A DNA stretch of 64,000 nucleotides from Labilibaculum sp041595635 (GTDB lineage Bacteria; Bacteroidota; Bacteroidia; Bacteroidales; Marinifilaceae): contig NZ_JBFHJW010000001.1 of assembly GCF_041595635.1 (NCBI RefSeq), forward strand, positions 62,001 to 126,000, given 5' to 3'. A model generated the notes under the pieces. That model was not told where the DNA came from. It worked only from the letters and a program-made list of their open reading frames with translations, and searched no databases. Below, piece by piece: positions 1 through 8,885 of the stretch. The position numbers and the translations under genes were made by a program. Position 1 is the stretch's first letter, and each line of letters begins with the position of its first letter.

Positions 1-106
1 TTCTTATTTGAAACTAAGATTTGCTTTTTCTTTAAAAAGAAGACTTTTTGGGATGATAAAATAATTAAATCAATTGAACTTCTAACTTTTCAAAATTATA
101 TTAAGA

Positions 107-1618
107 ATGAAAATATTTTCTGCGAAACAGATTGCTGAGATTGATGCGTACACAATTGCTAATGAGCCTGTAGAATCTGTTGGCTTGATGGAAAGAGCTG
201 CCGATGAAGTTTGCAAGTGGCTGATAAAGACTTTTGATGCTCCCCAAAATTGTAAAATTTTTGTAGGACCAGGGAACAATGGAGGAGATGGATTGGCTTT
301 GGCTCGATTGTTGGCTAAGAATAATTATGCAGTTGAAGTTTTTGTACTTCGAATAAAGGATCAATTATCTCCTGATGCTGAAATTAATTTGGCACGCTTG
401 AAAAAACTGAAAACTTTGGATTTGTATGAAATGACAACCGTGGATTCTATGCCTTGGCTTTTTAAGGATGACATTGTTATTGATGCAATTTTTGGTTCTG
501 GTTTGTCACGACCATTAGAGGGTTTAGCTTTGGATGTTGTAACAGCTATTAATGCTAGTGATGCGAATGTGATTGCTATAGATATTCCTTCGGGATTGAT
601 GGGAGAGGATAACTCAAAAAACAATAGAAGGGGAATTATAAAGGCCAAATATACTTTAAGTTTTCAATTCCCAAAATTGGCATTTTTATTTGCCGAAAAT
701 GCCGGATTTGTGGGGGAATGGACTGTTTTATCCATAGGTTTACACCCCGATATTATTGCAAGTAAGACAACTCCCTATAAAATATTGACACGGGAATTTG
801 TAAAATCCTTGCTCATGCCTAGGAAAAAATTTGATCACAAAGGAATTTATGGTCATGGCTTGCTGATTAGCGGAAGTTATGGCAAAATGGGAGCAGCTAT
901 ATTGGCTTCGCGTGCTAGCTTACGTTCTGGAATTGGTCTTTTAACAACTCATATTCCTCGTTTGGGTTATCAAATTATTCAAACAGCTGTTCCCGAAGCA
1001 ATGGTAAGTATCGATCGGTCTGATATTATTTTTACTGAATATCCCAATTTAAGTCCATTTAAAGCCGTTGCTATTGGGCCAGGGATTGATAAGAAACAGA
1101 ATTCCTTTCGGGCGATGATTGACTTATTGAAAGAGGTAAAAGTTCCCATGGTGATTGATGCTGACGCTATTAATATTATTAGCGAACATCCTGAGTTGAA
1201 AGAAGAGTTACCTTTAGGAAGTATTTTTACACCACATATAAAAGAGTTTGAGCGTTTGGTTGGTAAAAGCAATGATGCTTACACTCGCAATTGCATGCAG
1301 CGCGAGTTCGCAAAAACGCATGGCGTAAGTTTGGTTTTAAAAGGTGCTTACACAGCTATTTGTGGTGCCGATGGGAGCTGTTATTTTAATCCCACTGGAA
1401 ATCCAGGAATGGCAACAGCAGGAAGTGGAGATGTGTTAACTGGAATAATATTATCTTTGCTTTCGCAAGGATATCCGTCGCATGTTGCAGCCATTATTGG
1501 CGTGTATTTGCACGGTTTAGCTGGCGACCTGGCTTCTCTTGATCTTGGAATTGAGGCGTTAACGGCAGGTGATATTGTTGATTACCTGCCCAAAGCTTGG
1601 TTGCATTTAAAAAAATAG
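107..1618 (+). CDS. nnrD: Bifunctional NAD(P)HX epimerase / ADP-dependent NAD(P)HX dehydratase
   Basis: Repairs hydrated NADH/NADPH: the N-terminal YjeF_N-type domain epimerises R- and S-NAD(P)HX, and the C-terminal ribokinase-like domain dehydrates the S form using ADP. Seen: the N-terminal glycine-rich loop GPGNNGGDG at residues 54-62 and IDIPSGL near 160; the C-terminal half starts around residue 230 and carries VIDADAIN, TPHIKEFERLVG and the catalytic GSGD at 439-442. The 503-residue length is normal for the fused bacterial enzyme. The ATG at 107 has no Shine-Dalgarno sequence, usual for Bacteroidota. It is followed in the same direction by a DUF4831 gene 67 bases downstream, so the two may share a transcript. 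Cytoplasmic housekeeping enzyme; identification is secure. Confidence 0.95.
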   Translation: MKIFSAKQIAEIDAYTIANEPVESVGLMERAADEVCKWLIKTFDAPQNCKIFVGPGNNGGDGLALARLLAKNNYAVEVFVLRIKDQLSPDAEINLARLKKLKTLDLYEMTTVDSMPWLFKDDIVIDAIFGSGLSRPLEGLALDVVTAINASDANVIAIDIPSGLMGEDNSKNNRRGIIKAKYTLSFQFPKLAFLFAENAGFVGEWTVLSIGLHPDIIASKTTPYKILTREFVKSLLMPRKKFDHKGIYGHGLLISGSYGKMGAAILASRASLRSGIGLLTTHIPRLGYQIIQTAVPEAMVSIDRSDIIFTEYPNLSPFKAVAIGPGIDKKQNSFRAMIDLLKEVKVPMVIDADAINIISEHPELKEELPLGSIFTPHIKEFERLVGKSNDAYTRNCMQREFAKTHGVSLVLKGAYTAICGADGSCYFNPTGNPGMATAGSGDVLTGIILSLLSQGYPSHVAAIIGVYLHGLAGDLASLDLGIEALTAGDIVDYLPKAWLHLKK

Positions 1619-1685
1619 AAATTTAGATTGTAAAGAAAATCTACTTTAGTTTAATTAGCCAATTTTAATAAAAATATAGATTGTG

Positions 1686-2828
1686 ATGAACAGAATGATT
1701 CTTAGAATTTTATTGGTCTCATTTGTCATTGTTTCCTGTAAATGGAATGCAGATGCACAAAAAAGAAGAACACTGGAAATACCAAGTACTGTTGTGTATG
1801 CCTTGCCACAAACGGCAATTCAGGTGAATGTTATGGCCGAAAAAACCATAGTTAAAAAAGGTCCTTTTTCCGATTATGCTCTAAAATATTTAGGTATTTC
1901 GGATGTTGTAAGACAAAATGGATTTGAATGGAAATTAAAATCAGTTGAATTGTCAGCCAAGGGCGAAGTGGATCCTGAGCAGTTTTATAAAGTGACTACA
2001 GATGTTGATTACGAACCTAGTTTAATTGCTTTGACTCCCGAAGGATTGATAAGAGGTTTCAATTTAAGATCGAAAACAGTGCTGACCGAAGAAAAGGAAA
2101 TACGAGTTTTGGCCGATGAGGATGTAGACATAGAATATGGTAAATTCTCTATTTATCCGATGATCAAATACAAAAAGGATACCGTATACAAAGTGGTGGA
2201 AACAGATACTGCTTTTGTGAAAGTTCCGGTTTTAGAGAAACAAGCTTTGGTGAAAAGCACGGAAGAAAAAGCAGAAGAAGCGGCTCATCAAATTTTTAAA
2301 TTGCGAAAACGTAGGTTTAAAATGCTAACAGCTGATTTTGAAGTATTGCCTCCCGATGGAAAAGCTTACGAGATTATTTTAGATGAATTGGAAAAGCTTG
2401 AAAACGAATATTTATCTCTTTTTCTTGGTAAAAAAGTGAGTGTTTATAAGCCATATACATTCTGGTTCACACCGAAAAAAAATGAGGATAATGCTGTGGT
2501 TTTTAGAATGTCGCCGCAAGCTGGACCTGTTGATGTAACTGATTTGGCAGGTAAGCCAATACGAATTGAATTTGAGAATTTAGATTCTACCAGCGAATTG
2601 GTGGTAATTCCAACCGCAGGATTGGCTCCTCAGAAATTAATAAACTACCGTATTCCAGGACGAGCTGATGTTAGTATTTTAAATGGGAAAGAGATTTTGT
2701 GTAAGGATAGAATGAGTATTGCGCAATTTGGAAAAATAGCTAGCATGCCTGCCGAAGTGTTGATCAATGAAAATTACAGTATAGAATTTTATCCTGAATT
2801 AGGATCAATCAAAAGTGTGAATAAGTAA
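1686..2828 (+). CDS. DUF4831 family exported protein, possible lipoprotein
   Basis: Resembles the Bacteroidota-specific DUF4831 family, for which I know no function. The ATG at 1686 is preferred over the GTG one codon earlier. The 380-residue product begins with a hydrophobic signal segment; Cys18 in the context IVSC could be a lipobox, although ADAQ shortly after could instead be a signal peptidase I site. The family-like N-terminal part contains YALPQTAIQVNV and the DPEQFYKVTTDVDY region around residues 95-110. The rest is mixed alpha/beta with a Lys/Glu-rich stretch near 195-215 and no catalytic motif I recognise. Likely periplasmic or outer-membrane attached. It ends just before a clear intrinsic terminator. 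Confidence 0.75.
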   Translation: MNRMILRILLVSFVIVSCKWNADAQKRRTLEIPSTVVYALPQTAIQVNVMAEKTIVKKGPFSDYALKYLGISDVVRQNGFEWKLKSVELSAKGEVDPEQFYKVTTDVDYEPSLIALTPEGLIRGFNLRSKTVLTEEKEIRVLADEDVDIEYGKFSIYPMIKYKKDTVYKVVETDTAFVKVPVLEKQALVKSTEEKAEEAAHQIFKLRKRRFKMLTADFEVLPPDGKAYEIILDELEKLENEYLSLFLGKKVSVYKPYTFWFTPKKNEDNAVVFRMSPQAGPVDVTDLAGKPIRIEFENLDSTSELVVIPTAGLAPQKLINYRIPGRADVSILNGKEILCKDRMSIAQFGKIASMPAEVLINENYSIEFYPELGSIKSVNK

Positions 2829-2879
2829 GCCTTACTGCAAATAGTATAAGATTTAGCATGGCTAATCGATATAGAAAAT

Positions 2880-2907
2880 CCCTTTCCTTTTGGAGAGGGT
2901 TTTTTTT
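2880..2907 (+). terminator. Intrinsic terminator after the DUF4831 gene
   Basis: An 8-bp stem, 2880-2887 with 2892-2899 (one G-U pair), a TTTT loop and a run of eight T. It ends the transcript of the two genes at the left edge. Confidence 0.85.
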
Positions 2908-3004
2908 AATCATTCTGGTTTGCTGTAGAAAAATGTAACCATTGACGATGTATGTTGAATGGGAAGACGTTAGAATACCTGTATGAATTGATAAAAAAAA
3001 TGAT

Positions 3005-3033
3005 AATAAAAAATCCCACTGAGAAGCGGGATT
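3005..3033 (-). terminator. Intrinsic terminator of purA
   Basis: Inverted repeat AATCCC (3012-3017) and GGGATT (3028-3033), followed on the minus strand by a T run (complement of 3008-3013). It lies 22 bases beyond the purA stop codon. Confidence 0.7.
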
Positions 3034-3054
3034 CTTTATATATAAGGGAATCGA

Positions 3055-4326
3055 TTAATCGATCATTCTTTCTATTGTTTGAGCTCTGTTTGGTCCTACA
3101 GAAACAATTTTTACGGGAACTCCGGTTTCTTGTTCAATAAAGTCGATGTAAGTATTGAATTCTTCTGAAAATTCATTTTCGTGAGTAACAGAAGTCATGT
3201 CTGTTTTCCAGCCTTTAAATTCTGTGTATACAGGTTTAATATCATCGGTCATTTCGTAAGGAACGTGTTCTACTTCTTCACCATTTACCAGGTAAGAGGT
3301 ACAAATTTTTATGGTGTCGAAATCATCCATTACATCCGATTTCATCATAGTTAATTCGGTAACACCGTTAATCATGATTGAGTATTTTAAGGCAACTAAA
3401 TCCAACCATCCACATCTTCTGGCACGACCAGTTGTTGAACCGAACTCATTTCCATTTACCTTTAGTTTTTCTCCGTCTTCATCAAAGAGCTCAGTAGGGA
3501 AAGGCCCCATTCCTACTCGTGTACAGTAGGCTTTAAAAATTCCAATTACTCTGCCAATTCGGTTAGGAGCAATTCCTAGTCCAGTACAAGCACCAGCACA
3601 AACAGTATTCGATGAAGTTACGAATGGATAGGATCCAAAATCAACATCCAGCATAGTTCCTTGAGCACCTTCGGCAAGAATTGATTTGCCATCTTTTAAT
3701 CCATCGTTCAAGAATTGTTCGCTATCGATTAGTTGAAATTGAGATAATAGTTTAATCCCCTCGAACCATTCCGATTCATATTCCGTAATATCGTATTCAA
3801 ACTCATAAAGTTTGTCGAGCATTAAGCGATGTTTTACAACCAATGCATCGTATTTTTCTTTAAAGTTTAAGTTGATGTCACCAATACGTAATCCGTTTCG
3901 TCCGGTTTTATCCATATAGGTCGGTCCAATTCCTTTTAGAGTTGAACCAATTTTAGATTTTCCTTTTGCAGCCTCTGAAGCAGCATCAAGAATACGGTGT
4001 GAAGGTAAGATTAGGTGTGCCTTTTTCGAGATGAATAAGGTTTTGGAAAGATTGATCCCTAATTTTGTAATTCCTTCTATTTCTTTCTTAAAAATTACCG
4101 GATCGATAACAACACCATTTCCGATTACATTAATCTTATCGTCACGGAAAATCCCAGAAGGGATGGTATGTAAAACGTGTTTTATCTTGTTAAATTCTAG
4201 CGTGTGTCCGGCATTTGGGCCACCCTGAAAACGGGTGATAAAATCGTACTTTGGGGTTAGTACATCCACAACTTTTCCTTTACCTTCATCTCCCCATTGG
4301 AGGCCTAAAAGTACATCAACTTTCAT
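3055..4326 (-). CDS. purA: Adenylosuccinate synthetase
   Basis: Catalyses GTP-dependent joining of IMP and aspartate to adenylosuccinate, the first committed step from IMP to AMP. Seen: GDEGKGK at residues 12-18 with catalytic Asp13, GGPNAGH with His41, GIGPTY, and the C-terminal GSTTGRARRCGWLD signature of the aspartate/IMP site. The 423 residues match the family length (about 420-430). Start ATG at 4326. It is the only purine gene here and stands as a single unit, with its own terminator at one end and a 237-base gap from the Fur-family gene at the other. Cytoplasmic. Confidence 0.97.
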   Translation of the reverse strand: MKVDVLLGLQWGDEGKGKVVDVLTPKYDFITRFQGGPNAGHTLEFNKIKHVLHTIPSGIFRDDKINVIGNGVVIDPVIFKKEIEGITKLGINLSKTLFISKKAHLILPSHRILDAASEAAKGKSKIGSTLKGIGPTYMDKTGRNGLRIGDINLNFKEKYDALVVKHRLMLDKLYEFEYDITEYESEWFEGIKLLSQFQLIDSEQFLNDGLKDGKSILAEGAQGTMLDVDFGSYPFVTSSNTVCAGACTGLGIAPNRIGRVIGIFKAYCTRVGMGPFPTELFDEDGEKLKVNGNEFGSTTGRARRCGWLDLVALKYSIMINGVTELTMMKSDVMDDFDTIKICTSYLVNGEEVEHVPYEMTDDIKPVYTEFKGWKTDMTSVTHENEFSEEFNTYIDFIEQETGVPVKIVSVGPNRAQTIERMID

Positions 4327-4511
4327 TTGTTTAATAATTTGATTGTAATTCGTAACAATTAATTATCCAAACCAATTTTATTTTGGATTTATGAAATGGT
4401 TCGGTTGTTAAAGCTTGAAGGATGGTTACAAGTTTTAACAGTCAAAGGTAATAATTATTTTCATTTAGCTATGGTGAAAAAAAATCTTGTTGATAAGTCG
4501 CTTACAGGCAT

Positions 4512-4541
4512 AAAAAAAACCTCTTGTTTAAAAAGGTTTTT
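4512..4541 (-). terminator. Intrinsic terminator of the Fur-family gene
   Basis: AAAAACCT (from 4515) pairs with AGGTTTTT (to 4541), extended by two A-T pairs after one mismatch, with a T run on the minus strand. It lies just past the Fur-family stop codon. Confidence 0.65.
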
Positions 4542-4563
4542 AAATATATTGATTGTTGATAAA

Positions 4564-5022
4564 TTATTTTTCTTCTAGTTTTCTGCACTCTTGGCATATT
4601 CCATATATATATAAGGAATGATGAGAGACTTTGAAGTCCATATCGTCGGAAACATTTTTACGAACATCTTCCAAACGAGTGTCGCAAAATTCAAGAACTT
4701 TACCGCAACGAGTACAAATTAAGTGATCGTGTTTGTTGCTATCATAAGCCTTTTCGAATTGAGCAATGTTTTTGCCAAACTGGTGTTTTACTACCAATTT
4801 ACAATCTAAAAGAAGATCGATGGTATTGTAAAGAGTTGCTCGGCTTACACGATAGTTTTTATTTTTCATGAAGATATAAAGCGATTCTATATCGAAGTGC
4901 CCTTCCCGAGAGTAGATCTCATCTAATATTGCATATCTTTCAGGAGTTTTTCGATGTCCTTTTTTCTGAAGATATTCAGTAAACATCTTCTTAACGGTTT
5001 CTTTGGTCTCTTCGTTGCTCAT
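4564..5022 (-). CDS. Fur family metal/redox-responsive transcriptional repressor
   Basis: A 152-residue DNA-binding regulator of the Fur/PerR/Zur superfamily. The N-terminal winged helix spans roughly residues 1-85, including RVSRATLYNTIDLL as recognition helix. The dimerisation domain contains the HDH metal ligands at 98-100 and two CxxC pairs (Cys103/Cys106 and Cys143/Cys146) that form the structural zinc site. Which metal or peroxide it senses cannot be read from the sequence; His42 fits a Fur- or PerR-type sensing site. It lies 99 bases downstream of the Rel gene on the same strand and could be read through from it, but it has its own terminator. Confidence 0.9.
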   Translation of the reverse strand: MSNEETKETVKKMFTEYLQKKGHRKTPERYAILDEIYSREGHFDIESLYIFMKNKNYRVSRATLYNTIDLLLDCKLVVKHQFGKNIAQFEKAYDSNKHDHLICTRCGKVLEFCDTRLEDVRKNVSDDMDFKVSHHSLYIYGICQECRKLEEK

Positions 5023-5121
5023 ATCAAAAATAACCTATGTGTTATCTAATCTAATTTAAAATAATGGACTAAAATAAGGATTTTTTTTAGAATTGATCGC
5101 TTATTTAGAATAATTTTTAAT

Positions 5122-7383
5122 TCAACTGTATTCTTCGATATTTTCGATACGTTTCACATTATCAAGGCCTTTAATCTTGATCAGTTTCATTATTAAATTG
5201 TTAAGGTCTTCAGTGTTGTGAACATAGAGGTGAATTAAACCTTCAAAAATTCCATCGTGGCTTTCAAAATGAAGAGATCGCATGTTCACATCATGGTCCT
5301 TCGAGATGATATTGGTGACTTCATTTACAATACCAATTTTATCAATTCCCGTGAGTTCAATAATGGCTAAAAAGGACATCAAACGATGACTAGTCCAGTC
5401 GGCAGCAATAATTTTATCACCTTGGCTCGTCATCAATTTTAAGGCATTTGGGCATTTACGCTTGTGAATGGTAACAACATTATCTTTATCGAGATAACCC
5501 AAAACTTCATCTCCTGGTATTGGTTTACAGCAAGTGGCAATTTTATAACTCTCATTGGCTGCTAACTCGGTAAGCATAAGAGTCTTTTTTTTGTCTAAAC
5601 TGGGTTTAGTTTCTGGAGATTCCAGAACTTCTTTTTCGTCATCGTCTTCTTCATTATTATCCGAATTTCCGAAGAATTGAAGTTTCCAGTATTTTATGAA
5701 TTTATTTTTTGATTTTTTTCGAACAACAGCATCAATTTCAGTAATATCAATTTTACCCAAACCAATTTTATAAAATAATTCCTCTTTATTGGAGAGTTGG
5801 TAATGTTCAAGCATTTTTCGAAATGCTTTAGCATTTACTTTAAGTCCACTATCAAGTAATTGGTATTCAATCATTCTTGATCCTTTTAAAGTATATTCCT
5901 TTCTCTCTTTTTTAAAAGCGGATTTGATTTTAGATTTTGCGCGGGCTGTTACTACAAATTCTATCCATTCGTATTTTGGTGATTGTTTCTCCGAGGTTAA
6001 TATTTCTACCTGATCGCCACTTTTTAATTCATGGCTTAAAGGAACCAATCTGTGATTTACTTTGGCTCCAATGCAATGGTTGCCTATGTCGGAATGAATT
6101 TCGTAAGCAAAATCGAGAGTTGTAGCCTGTTTGGGTAAGGTGCGTATATGTCCTTTGGGTGTAAAAACCTGAATCTCCTTTGAAAATAAGTTTAATTTAA
6201 ATTCATCGAGAAAGGCCATAGCGTCGGCTTCGGGGTTGTCTAAAATTTCCCGAACATCGTTCAGCCATTTATCCAATTCAGATTCTCCACTGTTGTTATC
6301 AGAGTTGTATTTTGAATGAACCGCAAAACCTTTTTCTGCGATATCGTCCATTTTTTCTGTCCGAATTTGAAATTCTACCCAATTTCCCATAGGTCCCATT
6401 GCGGTTACATGCAAAGCTTGATACCCATTTGCTTTTGGCGTGCTCACCCAGTCTCTAATTCGTTCTGGCTTTGGTTTGTAGATGTCTGTTATTAGAGAGT
6501 AGATGTTCCAGCATTGATTCTTTTCAGGAATTCCTTCTTTGGATTGAAAAACAACTCGTACCGAAATCAGATCGTAAATTTCTTCTATACTGGTGTTCTG
6601 GGTTTGAATTTTATTCCAAATGGAGAATATTGATCTAGGTCGATTTTTAATAGAACATTGAATGTCTGCTTCTTTTAGCTTTATTTCAATGGGGGCAATG
6701 ATGCCTTCAATTATTTCTCTCTGTTTTTCCTCCTGTTCTACTATTTTTTTCGAGATAAACTCAAAGTCTTCGGGATGCTCATAACGCAGGCCTAAATCTT
6801 CTAATTCGGATTTAATAGAGTACAAACCCATTCGATGAGCTAATGGAGCAAAAAGGAAAAGAGTTTCTCCTGCAATTTTCATTTGCTTGCGTAAGGGCAT
6901 GGAATTAAGAGTACGCATATTGTGCAGTCTATCTGCAAGTTTTATCAGAATAACCCTAAGGTCATCGGACAAAGTCAATAGCATTTTTCTGAAATTCTCG
7001 GCTTGCAGTGATGTTTGCTGATCAAAAACGTCTGATATTTTGGTAAGTCCATCAACAATTTGAGCCACTTTAGCTCCAAAATGGTTTTCAATATCTTCAA
7101 GTGTATATTCTGTATCTTCCACAACATCGTGAAGTAGAGCCGATACAATCGATTTGGTGCCTAAGCCCATTTCTTTGGCTGCAATTTGTGCAACGGCTAT
7201 TGGATGAAGAATATATGGCTCTCCAGATTTGCGGCGCACTCCTTCATGAGCTTTCCATGCAAAATGAAAAGCTTTATCTATCATTTGTGAACTTTCTGCT
7301 TCACGACTTCTATTGCAATACTTTAGAAGTTCCTGGTAGGCTTCCAGTACTAATTGTTCATCATTTTTGATTTCACCGCTCAT
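5122..7383 (-). CDS. rel: Bifunctional (p)ppGpp synthetase/hydrolase (Rel/SpoT)
   Basis: Makes and degrades the stringent-response alarmone (p)ppGpp. Domains in order: HD hydrolase (about residues 38-180) with His60, the HD pair His85-Asp86, Glu89-Asp90 and DRLHN at 151-155, all intact; RelA-type synthetase (about 240-345) with Asp271 and ANGYQALH; TGS (about 402-464); helical region; Cys-containing domain with CC at 618-619 and a further Cys at 644; and a C-terminal ACT domain (about 670-750). The 753 residues are normal. An acidic linker near 577-590 precedes the Cys domain. Both catalytic centres look functional, as expected for the single long RSH protein of many Bacteroidota. Start ATG at 7381-7383. 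Confidence 0.96.
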   Translation of the reverse strand: MSGEIKNDEQLVLEAYQELLKYCNRSREAESSQMIDKAFHFAWKAHEGVRRKSGEPYILHPIAVAQIAAKEMGLGTKSIVSALLHDVVEDTEYTLEDIENHFGAKVAQIVDGLTKISDVFDQQTSLQAENFRKMLLTLSDDLRVILIKLADRLHNMRTLNSMPLRKQMKIAGETLFLFAPLAHRMGLYSIKSELEDLGLRYEHPEDFEFISKKIVEQEEKQREIIEGIIAPIEIKLKEADIQCSIKNRPRSIFSIWNKIQTQNTSIEEIYDLISVRVVFQSKEGIPEKNQCWNIYSLITDIYKPKPERIRDWVSTPKANGYQALHVTAMGPMGNWVEFQIRTEKMDDIAEKGFAVHSKYNSDNNSGESELDKWLNDVREILDNPEADAMAFLDEFKLNLFSKEIQVFTPKGHIRTLPKQATTLDFAYEIHSDIGNHCIGAKVNHRLVPLSHELKSGDQVEILTSEKQSPKYEWIEFVVTARAKSKIKSAFKKERKEYTLKGSRMIEYQLLDSGLKVNAKAFRKMLEHYQLSNKEELFYKIGLGKIDITEIDAVVRKKSKNKFIKYWKLQFFGNSDNNEEDDDEKEVLESPETKPSLDKKKTLMLTELAANESYKIATCCKPIPGDEVLGYLDKDNVVTIHKRKCPNALKLMTSQGDKIIAADWTSHRLMSFLAIIELTGIDKIGIVNEVTNIISKDHDVNMRSLHFESHDGIFEGLIHLYVHNTEDLNNLIMKLIKIKGLDNVKRIENIEEYS

Positions 7384-7566
7384 AAAAAGCTATTTGTTCC
7401 GTATTGTTCGCTACTGTGTATAAATGTAGCGAAAACTAACAATTTTTTAAGACTAAATTAAGTGCAACATGGCCTTTTTTTAGTAACAAATCTAAGATAT
7501 ATGACCTTTTGTATCCATATTGAAGTCAATAAGTCGAAGTATACTGTTGTTTGATAAAATAAGAAA

Positions 7567-8883
7567 TTAATATGAATATCTTAGGGCATTTTCACTTTCT
7601 TTGGGACCGCTGACTATAAGGTATAGATCTTTTTCCTGCAAGTAGGTGTTCGCTAGTTCCATAATTTTCTCGGCTGTAATGGCTTTTAAATCTTTAATAA
7701 ATTGAATGTAATAGGAGTTATTTAATCCGAAAGGGAGATTTGTTTTTAAGCTATCCGATAAGGCAAATGGACTGTCGAGATTTCTTAGCATTTCGCCCGA
7801 AATATAGTTTTTCACAAGGGTAAGTTCTTCTTCGGGCACTAAATTTTCTCTCAATTTTTTTATCTCAAAGAAAATTTCCCGAACTGCATCTTTGCATACT
7901 TCAGAGCCAACCTCGGTGGCAATGGTAAAATGACCTTCCTTCAAATAGGAAATCATTATGGAATTAATTCCGTAGGTGTAACCTTTGTCTTCTCGAATGT
8001 TCTGCATTAAGCGCGATCCGAAATAACCGCCAAGTACAAGGTTTAAAAGCTGCATTCCCGTATGATCGGGATGTGTTTTGGTAAACAACTTACGACCAAT
8101 ACGAATGGTCGATTGAATGGCATCTTCTTTACATACAAAGGCTAACTTTTCATTCGAACTACTAATTTCGTGCTGGAAAGTTTTGGCTTTGCCCTTTTGA
8201 CTCCAGTTTTGCTCGCCAAATAGCGATTCGACTTGTGTTAAAACGGTCTCATCTACCTTTCCAGCTATAATGATATGACAATTGCTGGGTACGTAATTAT
8301 GGGCATAAAATTCTTTTACATCCTGAAGGCTGCAAGTGTCAAATTCACTAATGTCGTAGGTGTTTGAGTAGGGGTGTTTAGCGCCATAAATTAATTCATT
8401 AAATTTTTCTCTGGCTAATATATTTGTTTTCTGATGCTCAATTTGAAATTGTTGTTTTTTGTTGGTTAAAATTGTTTTAAATTCTTTTTCCGGAAAAATG
8501 GAATTCCTAATTAAATCAGCTGTTAAACTAAGTGTTTCTGGAAAATGTTTTTTCAGGCTGTAAAGAACAATGCTGGCATCGTGCTTACTGGTCGAAAAAC
8601 CGATGTGTGCACCTAAAAAGTCGAATTTTTCTGCAATTTCAGATGCAGAAAAAGAAGTAGTCCCTTCATTGAGCATGGTATTAGTTAGTGTGGCGATTAG
8701 GTGTTTTTCCTGCTGCCAAATTCCAGCCTTAAAAATGAATTCGATTTTTACAACTTCTTGACTTCCACCATTGATAATATGAACAGGAATATGATTGCTC
8801 AACGAATGCTTTGTAGAACTCAGAATTTCAATATGATCTACTGTCTTAAATTGTGGAGCTGTTTTTCTAGATAATTTTTCCAT
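7567..8883 (-). CDS. M16 family peptidase-like protein, non-catalytic subunit
   Basis: Insulinase/pitrilysin-fold protein of 438 residues that lacks the zinc motif HxxEH: the corresponding segment reads HLIATLTNTML. It keeps the M16 scaffold, including the C-terminal glycine-rich GGYFGSRLMQNIREDKGYTYGI region that shapes the substrate chamber. The ATG at 8883 begins two bases after the stop of the catalytic partner, so I prefer it to the longer frame that starts inside that gene. The two products probably form a heterodimer like mitochondrial processing peptidase and bacterial M16B pairs. Substrate unknown. Same operon as the FMN enzyme upstream. Confidence 0.88.
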   Translation of the reverse strand: MEKLSRKTAPQFKTVDHIEILSSTKHSLSNHIPVHIINGGSQEVVKIEFIFKAGIWQQEKHLIATLTNTMLNEGTTSFSASEIAEKFDFLGAHIGFSTSKHDASIVLYSLKKHFPETLSLTADLIRNSIFPEKEFKTILTNKKQQFQIEHQKTNILAREKFNELIYGAKHPYSNTYDISEFDTCSLQDVKEFYAHNYVPSNCHIIIAGKVDETVLTQVESLFGEQNWSQKGKAKTFQHEISSSNEKLAFVCKEDAIQSTIRIGRKLFTKTHPDHTGMQLLNLVLGGYFGSRLMQNIREDKGYTYGINSIMISYLKEGHFTIATEVGSEVCKDAVREIFFEIKKLRENLVPEEELTLVKNYISGEMLRNLDSPFALSDSLKTNLPFGLNNSYYIQFIKDLKAITAEKIMELANTYLQEKDLYLIVSGPKESENALRYSY

Positions 8884-8885
8884 TC

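Noticed and set aside
5025..5032. TATTTTTG on the minus strand before the Fur-family gene as a promoter
   Set aside because: It ends two bases before the ATG, so transcription would begin inside the gene; in AT-rich DNA such matches occur by chance.
7487..7494. TAGATTTG on the minus strand before rel as a promoter
   Set aside because: Possible, but no -33 partner at a suitable distance, so not listed as a feature.
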